Source: Gavia stellata (taxonomy: Eukaryota; Chordata; Aves; Gaviiformes; Gaviidae). Taken from it: DNA of 64,000 nucleotides. The position numbers were made by a program, and so were the translations under genes. Shown here piece by piece: positions 1 to 64,000 of this stretch. Every line of letters starts with the position of its first letter. The stretch's first letter is position 1. Where the stretch lies: the NCBI RefSeq assembly GCF_030936135.1, contig NC_082618.1:4328034-4392033 (forward strand), read 5' to 3'. The notes below the pieces were generated by a model. That model saw nothing but the letters and a program-made list of their open reading frames with translations, did not search any database and was not told the origin of the DNA.

Positions 1-1348
1 TTTTCGGGGAATAGAATCGGAGAAACCAACAGCAGCATGTTAAGTATTTGGCAATTTCTTTTATGTTGCACGTAGGTAGCGCTCGATATATTCGCGAGCT
101 ATATATAGCTAAATACATAAATATCTGGCTCCACGTAATGTTTCCAGTTTTTTGCAGACTACCTGCAAAACACAGACACTATCAGAAGCCGTAAGTACAG
201 TCATTACACCAGCGACTGACAGCCAATTCTCTAAAGACTTTTGATGCAAAACATCTTTGTGTTTTCCGCGGAAAGACAAGGGGGTTGGTCCTGTCTTGCC
301 CATCCTGCAGGCAGGGATGTGGCTCACAGGTTTCGGGGTGTCGATGCACCCAGCAGAATAAGGTGTCCTGGAGCTGTAGATGTTCACAGCAAATTTTCAG
401 GAGGTGTTTGAGAAATTTTCTTGGTGCAGGCATCAAACTGGGGTGGTGGTGGCTTGGCTTCTCCTTTCAAGGCAAAAAAATGAAGTAAAAACTTTGGAAA
501 AGGGAGCTACAACAAATGAAACCTTTCATTTTTATTTTTTTGGATTCCTACCCTTCTTAAATAGAGCTGAACCTGTGTTGCTTTAAAGGGAAAAAATTCC
601 CTTTTTTTTTGTTTAGGAAGTATTGGAACAAGATCCTGGGACTTTTGGAAAAAATAATGCTGCTGCTTTTTATTTTTCCCCTGGGCCTTCCAGCTTGACT
701 CCCCAGTCAAACCAGTCCCTTTTATCCCTGGTTGCATTTTTTTTGCTAAAAAAGCATCAGTAGCATCACTGCTGCATTTTCCCGATTTGCAGAGAAATTC
801 TCAGCCTGAACCGTCCATCCCGACGCCGCACAGAAATGTGCTGGGTTACCTTTTTTTTTTTCTCATGGGCTTTCCCTGCCTCGAAGTGGAGGGTTTGTGG
901 AGGTTTATCTGGTTTTCCTTTGTTCAGCGCTCACGAAAGATAAAGAGGAAGGAAACCCGCCATTGCTCGGCCTGATACTCGGTTAAAAATAGCAGGGCCG
1001 GCTGGGCCGGGGTTCCCGTCCTCGCTAAAGGTCACTTCCCCAAGCCCTGCCGCTGAAAATATGCCACCGACTGTCCCGTTTTGGCACATTTCTGATGCTT
1101 TGGAGGCAGCGAAGAGCCCGGAGGAAGGGGGGATGCTCACCGCCCTGCCACGCTCGGCTCCAGGCTGTGCATGGGGTTTATTTTCCATCCGAGTGAACCA
1201 CGTCCAGGGTCCCCTCCTCGGGGTTGGGAGGTGACGGCCACGGTGGGATCTCCACAGCTGAAGAGCTGAATCTGGCACGTCCCGGCTCCCTTCCTCTGCT
1301 GCGAGGAGGGCGTCCCGCTGGCCGGTGCACGGGGCCTGCCCCCCCGCA

Positions 1349-1432
1349 GCGCCTTCTATTTTTATTTTTTATTTTTTTTCAAATTTTTAGATTTTTTTTT
1401 TTTAATTTTATTTTTTATTTTTCTTTTTCCCT
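1349..1432. repeat. T-rich low-complexity tract
   Basis: About 80 bases are almost entirely T with scattered A, including a 12-T run. It could be a poly(A) tail of a minus-strand retrocopy, but no body with an ORF or target-site duplication is visible next to it. Confidence 0.6.
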
Positions 1433-4180
1433 GCGCAGCTCAGCTGCTGTCTGAGATGGGGGCAGTGCCAGGGCTCAGCACCGTGGCCTCGGTGGCTTGC
1501 AGGGGGACAGGAGGCAGAGGGAGATGGTGCAGGGCAGTGGACCAGCTCCAGTCCTGCCTTCAGCATCGCTCAGCGCGGGCAGCCAATCTCCTAGGAAACT
1601 GCGGGAAGGATTCGGTGCAGTCACAAAACCCCCGGTTTCCCCATTTCCCACCCTCCAGACCTGGGAATCAGCCTTAAAAAGAAATTGCACAGTAAAAAAA
1701 ACCAGCTCCGGTGAATCATCCCATGCAGCGTGTTGGGTGCCCATGTCCCCTTCGCTTCCAGAAAGGCTGCGTGACGCTGGGATGGGGACCCTCCTCCCGG
1801 CCCCATGGCACCCACCCCTCCGCAGGGCCGGGGTGCAGGTGGGACGGGGGCATCCCTTCCAGCAGCACCGCAGCTGGTTTGCACAACGGGTTGCATCCCT
1901 CCGGCTGGAAGGGCCACCTCCCACGGGCGTTTTTGGCTTTGAAGCCACCACGATGTGTTTGGCCACTACCGGGGGAGATCTGCGGTCGGAGGGGGCCGGA
2001 TCCTGGCGCTGCGATATTGTGCGATTCCTGCTTGGGAGGAGAGAGAGAAGGTGCAGTAGATGTGAAAGAAGGAGAGGCAAAACCCCACTGACGCTCGTTC
2101 AGCGCCGAGCGTGCCGGCCAGCCCTTACCCTCCCCTCGGTGAACGTTGCATCTCCATGGAGAGCCGGAATTGTTCGTTCTGCCTAGTTAAAACCAGACAT
2201 TTTTCCATTTTTGGCTTGTCCTTTTGCCGGAGGGAAACGTGGAGTGAAATTTTGCCCATAGCGAGAGGGCTGAATTAACCACCTCAAACATCAGCCCAGC
2301 CCCAGGTATGTGCAGGCTTGCTCAGCACTCCTCTTGTGTTAATTTGCTTTCCCTGTTTCCTAAACTCCAGCAAAAACCCCGGCAATGACATTCCACAAAG
2401 GCAGGTTTTTTTCCAGGAGGTATTTTGCATCAGGGAAAAAACCATCTGAGCATCAAAGCGAGTGCCACGGCGTTCCCCCTTCGATGGATATTAATGCATT
2501 TTCCTGCCTTTGAAAGGGATTTAAAAAAATAATAATTGCCTGATATAGGTTTGGATTCATAAACAGAGACTCCTAAGTGTGCTGCTGCTGGCTGCGGGGG
2601 AGATGCCAGGGAGCTGGGAAACGCTGCGGGATCCTCGCTCAAATCCAGCCGGCAGAGCTTGAGCGATCCCTCTGGAAATGCCCCAGGTGGGGCATTGCAC
2701 TTCGGAAAGCCCCATTTCCAGCTTAATTACGGACAGAGCCGTGAAAGGAAAGGCAACCTCAATGCACATGCTTTATAGCTGCCACTGTAAGTATTGTCTG
2801 ACGCTGGGAATCCTATTCCTCGTAGCCATTTGCAGTGGGAGCAGAGCTGGAAAAGAGGGCGACTGCCCCGTGCATCGCCTCCCAACAGAAAAGCCTTGTC
2901 CGTACGGACCGTTCCTCCTCATTTTCCCCAGACATAACCTCCTGCCTGCCTCGAAATCCTGTGCTGCCCAGGTGTTTCCAGGATCTCCGGCTCTCTGCAT
3001 CCATGGCCCCAGGTGGGCTCTGCAGAGCCGGGACTGCTGCAGCCCCGTGCTGCAAATCTGCATCACCCCCTGCATCCTGGCGGGATGCGCGGCAGGGCTG
3101 GCGCTTCCCCGCCACCTTCAACGGCTGCGTTTATGCTCCGAGAAGCCAAATCCCGATGGTCGCCACCCTCCTACACCACCTTAAGGTGTACAGGACGCAC
3201 AGCCGAGGGTATATGTTTCCAGCAAGGGTGGAAATACCGGAGCTCCAACCCTGAGCATTGCGGTGCTGACGATTGATGCTGCCTTTGAGTGTGTTTCGGT
3301 GGTCTTTGGATCCAGCCCTCGGGGAGCAGGATTGGTCCACAGCTGCTGGGAGTCCTGGCTGGGGGATTAAAAATAAACCCCTAAGCCTGGCTCCGAAAGG
3401 TCGGCCGACGTGTAACATTTAGAAGAGCCTCAAACTGTTATTTAAAGGAGTATTTTTTTTTTTTCTCCATAGGAAAAGCAAATATCTAAGCTGCAATGGG
3501 AAAAAAGCTGTTCCCGACTCTCCCCTGTGGATGGGGATTCGCTGCATGTGAACTGATGGGGTGCGGTGGGAGAAAGCCTGGGAGCGGGATGGCAAAATGG
3601 CAGTGGCACTGTCACCTTTAATTAATTAATGCCACTTTGTGTGGTGGCCCCAGCGCCCGGGGAGGGTGCTGGAGCAGCACACGGGGCGGCTGCACATAAC
3701 CCCGCCTTGCCTGGTGAAGGTGAGAGCTGTTGACAGAAGAGATTCGCACCTCCTTGTGCGGCGTTAGCCTCCCTGTTTGGGGGGGTTGACCCTGAATTTG
3801 TTCTTTTTAGGGTCACCGCTCCTCACCTGGGAGCAACCCGCGGGGGGGATGTAAGTGTGCTGCTGCAGGTGAGCTCAGGAGGTGGCAATGAGATTCCCAA
3901 AATGGTGTTAAACGCACACGCCAAGGGCTGGCTCCTGCGTCTATCACCCGCTCCTCACTCCCTTCTGATTTAAGATGAGTTTGACCTGAGCGAGGAGTGC
4001 AGATGCGGACCCTAAACCGTGTTGCTGCAGAAATGAAGAGGATGAAATACAGTCAGCGAAAGCCCTGTACATTTTCTCCCATCCTTCAAGCCATAATTGC
4101 CGCTGACAGTGCTTAAACCCGTGGTTAGCCGGCACTCGGGCTGGGTTAGCGTGCATTATCCCATCGCTGTTTCACACGCC

Positions 4181-4198
4181 GGAGCCGGAGCCGGAGCC
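4181..4198. repeat. Hexamer microsatellite (GGAGCC)3
   Basis: Three perfect GGAGCC units stand in otherwise unique sequence upstream of the gene. Confidence 0.7.
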
Positions 4199-7100
4199 TG
4201 GGGGCTGGTTACCAGTACACAGGCTGCTCTCTCAGCCTTTCCAGCAAACATAATTTTTTCCCCATCTCCGAGGAACCAAGTGGAGACAAAAGATTAATCT
4301 TCCATGGATTATAAAATCCTTGGGGCAACGAGCGTGGCGTCGGTTCAGCGGTGCTGGCAGCCCTTCTGCTGACTCCGACGGGCTCTGGAGCAGCTCTGGC
4401 TGCCCCACTCCCCTCGCCCCCAGCCCAGGAGCACGGCAGTGCAAATCCATGGCTTTCAGGAGAATTATTCCCAATTTCCTTTTGTAGAAACAAGATCAAA
4501 ATTAAAACCGGCTGTCGACTCCCATGCCTCGTACGGTGCTCGGTCAGCACTAGCTGGGCCCTGCTCTCCCCCCCGCGTCGCAGCCGCAGCTAAAAAACCT
4601 CCTCAGAAGCTTGGGAGGCGTTAAACCCACTCCTTTTTTCTTTTTATGACCCTCTTAAGCCTGTCTCCCTCCAAAAATGATTACTGTGTGGGAAGCCAAG
4701 ATAAATAAGGAGGTTTGCTTTTCGTTTCAGGGCTGACGTGCTGCAGAAGGGAATCCCCCAAACCGGGGGGGCTGCCAGGTATGGAGCCCCGCTCGCCCCA
4801 GCCCGGCTCGCTCCAGTGGCCATGGGCTCTTCGCTTACAATATCGAGGGTGTTTTCACTCCAGACCCTTTTCCCTCACTGGTGATTGTTGGACTGACTAA
4901 TTTACGGCTCCAAGTCGCTAATAATTGTCATGGATTGCTTAATTATAGGTGGAGTCGATGGTGCTGCCTCTTACTAGGGCTGCCAGATGTTCCCTTTGTA
5001 ACTCTGCTCTCAGCGGCTCCCAACTTTGTCAAACTTTAACTTTTGGAGCTGGGACATTGTCTTCGTGCTCTCTTCCAGTACAAGGACTGGCATCATCCGA
5101 TGAAACCGGGAGGAGCAGGAACATCAGGAGTGGGTCTTTGTGTGGTGCCAAGCAGAGCCATGGGGTGCCCTGCCTTGGGAGCACGGTGTGGGCAGGGAGG
5201 TGGCATGTCCCCACGGGCGGCCGAGATGAGGGCTTGGAGGAGAGCTCATGGGAGGTTACTGCATAAAATGCTCAAACACTGCAAGGGTGCTAGTGGAAAA
5301 CACCGTAGGTGCCTGCCTGCGCCTTGCGCGGTGGTAGGGGCTCACGCGTGGGGTGGGTCACTGCTGGGGAGGCACTGCCAGCCTGGAGGGACCCACGGTC
5401 TGAACTGCTGCGGCTGCAGAATGTGGTGAAGGGGTCAGGAGATGGTGGGGAAAGAAACGAGGGTCTCCGGGTTGTACGTACACGGTCACGCAGCTTGACC
5501 TTGCTGTGTCTTGCCTCTGTTCTTCACCTGCACAACGAGCATTAAATCAGAGCCTCTCCTTCTCGGGTGCCGATGAAGGCGGTTTGTCAGGCTGTAGTGT
5601 TGGGGCTTCCCTAAATCACACCCAGGAGGACACGAAGAACCCTCGTTCAAAACCCCTTCCCCTCGGGGCAGCGCATTTACCCTGGGGCTGGCTAACAAGG
5701 GTCGGGGAGCTGCCTGCCAGCGGGCTCCCGCCCAGGCTGCAGGCTGGGTGACGCTGGAGTCCGGTCCAACCCCCAGCTAAAGCAGCTGCTCTGAGGGCAG
5801 GTCCTGAGTTTTGGGGATGATCCATTGCATTAAGTCCTCTGTGCACCTTGTCAAGACCGTGTCGTATTTTAATAATATCAGCTTGTATTGGTTCTCCCCA
5901 GGCAACTGGTGGAACCGCTCAGCCCCGTGAGCCGGAGAGCCCCGGGGCAGACCCCGGCCAAGCACAGCACTATTGCCCAGGGGGCTCAGCAGCAGAAACA
6001 CTGCTTTTCCCCCCAAAACGGTCACAAGAGGCAGACGAATACAACGACAGAGCTTGAAGCGAGGCCAGACCGCAGGGCTGGGAGCTGTGCTTCCTGCAGG
6101 AGGGCCTGCGGCAGCGCTCGGGGGGGCCCGCCAGGCTGCAGAGCACCCCTCCGCCTCCCACGCCGTCGGCTGCGGTGAACTGAAAAAAAATGAGTTTAAC
6201 AAACCCAAAAAAATGAACCTATGAACCTTCAGGACCTCCACTCCAGTGGGAGCTGCAAAACATTTTCTATAAATGAATCTGCATAGAAATAAATAAACTA
6301 GAGCTCCTCCCTGAGATGTCTGCTGCCACTTCCTCACGCGCACCGCTGTCTCCGGGCTCTGCTTTGGGTACATTTCTGCAGAAGCTGGGTTCATCACCCC
6401 CAGCTGTCTCACCTCTCGGCCCGTTCCTGCTCCCCACAGCTGCAGAGCGGCAGCAGTTGCTGTCAGCTTCTTCCAGCGGTGGGTGCAGTGGGAAAACTGG
6501 AAGTACCTGAAAAGTCAGAAGTCGGTGTTCACGTGGGGACAGTCACTGGGAGCAGGTTTTAGCCGGGTCACAGAAAAACTGCTCGAGCGAAGAGCTCGGT
6601 TAGGTGCGCTACGTGGAAAAGTCCTGCAGACGGAGGGGGGTGGCGGTTACCCTTAGCTGGGTTGCACCCATGGATTTTGGGGGCAACCCTCCTTTTCCAG
6701 ATCAGGGTAACTCCTCACATTGCTGCTGCTGGTCTCTGCTGCCTGGGGGATCTGCTAGAAACAGTCATTTCGCTGCTTGAAAGAGTCACTTAAGGAGCCC
6801 GTTGCAGCAAGTGTTGCAAAAGAGCGATGTGAAGCGCTTGTGTTGTGTAACCGGGGCACTGGTCCCTTCCGAGCCGAGCAGGACGGGGACAGGGACCTGG
6901 TTAAATAGGGTGGCAAGAGGGGTCAAGGCCAGCCCTGATGTGCTGGATAGTTGCAAAAACACAAGTGCCTCCAGAACGAGCCCATTCGCTCGAGTATGGA
7001 CGCTCTGCCTTCTGCCACGGGTACAAGGAGCGCTAAGCAGTGTGAAGCGTGATGCCCCGGGGTGTCCGGGACACACACCATGAGGCTGATGCGCAGGTTT

Positions 7101-7514
7101 TACCGTGTGCGAAGTGCCTTGGTTCCTTCCTGTGTCTCCCTGCGGTGACATTTAACATTTCATGTTTCAAAAGACGAAGGTGGTGCAGCACAGCTCTGCC
7201 TCTCTCCGGATACAGTGCGTTGATGGGGACAGTGTCGGTGGCGGTTTTAAGTGTCAGGCCGTGATTCATAATTCCAGGGCTCCCACTGCCAGACACTACC
7301 CCTGATCCCTCGGAGCTACGTGGACATGGACTTGGTCTGCTCCCAGCCGGGCCGGGGGAGTGGGGCTGGGGCATGCCCGACTTCCAGCTGGAAGAGGGGT
7401 GATGGTGGGGACCCTCTCTCCCTGCACAGCCCACGCTGTGCCCGGGGAGGGGCTGAGCAACCCCTTCCCGTATCTCCCAGCACCTGAACGAGCAACCAGC
7501 AACCCGGGGATGTT

Positions 7515-7806
7515 TTGTGTTGGTCTCTTCTCCCAAGTGACAAGTGACAGGATAAGAGGAAACAGCCTCAAGTTGCACCAGGGGAGGTTCAGGCTGGATA
7601 TTAGGAAAAAATTCTTTACTGAGAGAGCGGTGAAGCACTGGAAGAGGCTGCCCAGGGAGGTGGTGGAGTCACCATCCCTGGAGGTGTTCAGGGAACGTGT
7701 GGATGTGGCACTGCGGGACATGGCTTAGTGGGCATGGTGGGGTTGGGGTGATGGTTGGACTTGATGGTCTTACAGGTCTTTTCCAGCCGCAGTGACTCCG
7801 TGATCT
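7515..7806 (+). mobile_element. CR1 LINE 3' end (5'-truncated copy, sense strand)
   Basis: The sequence translates to the C-terminal end of the CR1 reverse-transcriptase ORF ([20 protein letters not shown], then [17 protein letters not shown]), open to a TAG at 7726-7728. The typical CR1 3' untranslated end follows (GGTTGGACTTGATGGTCTTA, then GGTCTTTTCCAGCC). The usual terminal 8-bp repeats are degenerate. Everything 5' of about 7515 is missing, as in most CR1 copies. The insert ends only about 50 bp before the CpG-island promoter begins. It is not a host gene. Confidence 0.92.
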
Positions 7807-8141
7807 CCCCGCCGCCAGCATCCCCTCCCAGAAGTCTGGAAGCAATGAAGAAGGTATTACAAAGGCGGGGGGCAGAGGCACCTTAGGAGGGGGCCGGCCT
7901 GGGCTGCCAAGGGGCGGCTGAGGGGGCCCGGGGGGGGAACGGGACACCCCCCCTCCCCGGGGCTGCCCGGCGGGGGGCGGCGCTGGGCGCGGGCGGGCGC
8001 GGCGGCCCCGGGGGAGGCGGGGGAAGCGGCGGGCAGGGCGGTGCCGGCGGGAGGGGCGGGCCCGGCGGCGGGGCGCCCCTTCCCGCGGCGGGCGGAGAGG
8101 TGCCGAGGCAGCGCCGTGCGAGCGGCGCCCCGTGTGCCTCG

Positions 8142-8159
8142 CCCCCCCCCCCCCCCCCC
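8142..8159. repeat. C18 homopolymer in the presumed 5' UTR
   Basis: Eighteen uninterrupted C, then one G and six more C, end 40 bp before the start codon. Such a run can form an i-motif, with a G-quadruplex on the opposite strand, and is probably length-polymorphic. Confidence 0.9.
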
Positions 8160-8198
8160 GCCCCCCAGCATCCCCCCGGGCCGGGCCGCCGCCGGGGC

Positions 8199-63021
<54,823 letters not shown>

Positions 63022-64000
63022 AGTCTTGCATGCGTGACCATCGCTAGAGGCCAGCAGGACATGCATGTGTCCGACTATCAGACAAATGCGGGTGAATCAT
63101 CGAAAAGAAAAAATACTGATTTTGTTTTGTTTCGTAGCTTTCTTCTTCCTGTACATAAGAGTGCAATTTCTGGCCAGCTGGCGTAGGGGTTGGGGACGGA
63201 GCTGTGTGGACCTGAGTTGTCGCAATGCGGTTCCTTGGGGATTTATTCCAAATTTGAGACCCTCTTTCCAATTTTCACTCTGACGGGGTGAGCTCAGGCA
63301 AGGCGTCCTTAACGGGACATCAAGGCGGGGGAGTCGGGATTTCAGGCAACACGCTGAGCGCGGGGGGGAGGCTGTGTCCCCCAGCCTGGTGGGATGCGCC
63401 AGGGCAGCTCACGGGGCCGGGAAGGGCTTGGCGGTGGGCGAGAGCAGAGGAGGGAGGCAAGGGGGCCATGGGTTGGGGTCGCCGACCCTCGATGATGTCT
63501 CTGTTGTCAGTAGGTGCATCGCTGCGGCTGCTGCGCTCTGCTCCGGTAGCCACTGTGCCTGCAGGCTGCAGCAGCTGAAAATAGCTTCAAGGTGCGACCG
63601 CTGCCGGTGTGGATCTCACGGACGTGTGTTAATACGTCGAGGCTGGGTGCGTGTGGTGGAAGGTGAAATTCTCCCTATTTATCACACTGTCCTGTTTGAT
63701 CCCCATGTTGTGCAGAGCCCCACACCTTCTCGGGCTCATCCGACACCAGAGCGTGACGTAGTCTTGTCTGTTCTCCTCCGTCCAGCATTTTGTTAGATCC
63801 CATGTGCACTATTTAAGCCGTAGCCCTCTTCCTCGTGGGGGCGACCATTTAAAGCAAAGCATGGGGATGACCAACTTTGCATTCCTCATGTCTACCGCTC
63901 ACTCCTGGTCACGCTTTCTGTACTCGGTTGATTTTTAACTATTTCCCTAGCAGGAGTAGAGCTTAAGTCCTTAGGAACATGTCCATGAGTTCATGTCCTC
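63022..64000 (+). other. ATP2A3: ATP2A3 3' UTR, continuing past the window
   Basis: No AATAAA or ATTAAA is visible between the stop codons and base 64000, and no splice or gene start is evident. The 3' UTR probably extends beyond the window or uses a variant signal. Confidence 0.6.

Larger units (their letters stand above)
1..7514. other. Upstream flank, no recognisable gene
   Basis: I see no exon set, conserved domain or RNA gene on either strand here. Open frames are short or lie in GC-rich sequence without family resemblance. Visible content is limited to T-rich low-complexity sequence (for example 1349-1430), a perfect three-copy GGAGCC run at 4181-4198, and otherwise unique-looking sequence. 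In mammals the neighbour on this side of ATP2A3 is ZZEF1, but nothing here identifies it. Confidence 0.6.

Noticed and set aside
1349..1432. T-rich tract as the poly(A) tail of a minus-strand processed pseudogene
   Set aside because: No coding similarity or target-site duplication is visible beside it.
1475..2186. Overlapping long open frames on both strands upstream of the gene
   Set aside because: Both are GC-driven, without domains or splice-supported continuation.
7360..7728. 122-codon + strand open frame
   Set aside because: Its second half is the CR1 reverse-transcriptase C-terminus, so it is a retroelement fragment rather than a host gene.
8100..8198. In-frame N-terminal extension of 33 residues upstream of the exon 1 ATG
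   Set aside because: The first codon is GTG in 5' UTR-like sequence and the stretch is low-complexity proline/arginine across the C18 run. The ATG at 8199 matches the conserved SERCA N-terminus in length and context.

Overview
The window holds one complete vertebrate gene on the + strand: ATP2A3, which encodes the SERCA3 calcium pump (a P-type ATPase of the endoplasmic reticulum). Its coding exons run from the ATG at 8199 to stop codons at 62963 or 63019. CR1 LINE fragments with typical sauropsid 3' ends, old MIR-like SINE remnants, a GC-rich background and a CpG-island first exon indicate a bird; the species cannot be named from the sequence alone. All 21 constitutive coding exons were placed by GT-AG splice sites and reading phase. 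They join into an intact 999-residue protein with no frameshift or stop. Landmark residues fall at the standard SERCA1 numbers: TGES 181-184, E309, D351, K492, K515, R560, D601, TGD 625-627, D703, N768, E771, N796, T799, D800, the C876/C888 pair and E908.

Layout. 1-7.5 kb: upstream flank with no recognisable gene. 7.5-7.8 kb: CR1 3' end. 7.86-8.7 kb: CpG-island promoter and exon 1. 8.3-28.3 kb: a 20 kb first intron with a 44-bp minisatellite (9.3-9.57 kb), AT-rich blocks and an internal CpG cluster (22.9-23.2 kb). 28.27 kb: an 18-nt microexon 2. 28.7-39 kb: exons 3-8 (actuator domain, M1-M4, phosphorylation site). 39-45.3 kb: large intron 8. 45.3-53.5 kb: exons 9-15 (nucleotide-binding and phosphorylation domains, start of M5). 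54.2-56.5 kb: exons 16-20 (M5-M10). 56.5-62.9 kb: intron 20, holding an alternative exon. 62.9 kb to the window end: last coding exon and 3' UTR.

The C-terminus appears to be made in at least two forms. Joining exon 20 directly to the last exon gives 999 residues (SERCA3a-like). Inserting a 73-nt cassette exon at 58473-58545 shifts the last exon into a second frame and gives 1042 residues. Other points of interest are a 56-bp perfect inverted repeat formed by two CR1 fragments flanking exons 4-8, a 93-bp stop-free in-frame intron 14, a 33-bp tandem repeat whose third copy contains the exon 12 splice acceptor, and a phospholamban-contact motif intermediate between SERCA1/2 and mammalian SERCA3. 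No second protein-coding gene, tRNA or other RNA gene could be supported.
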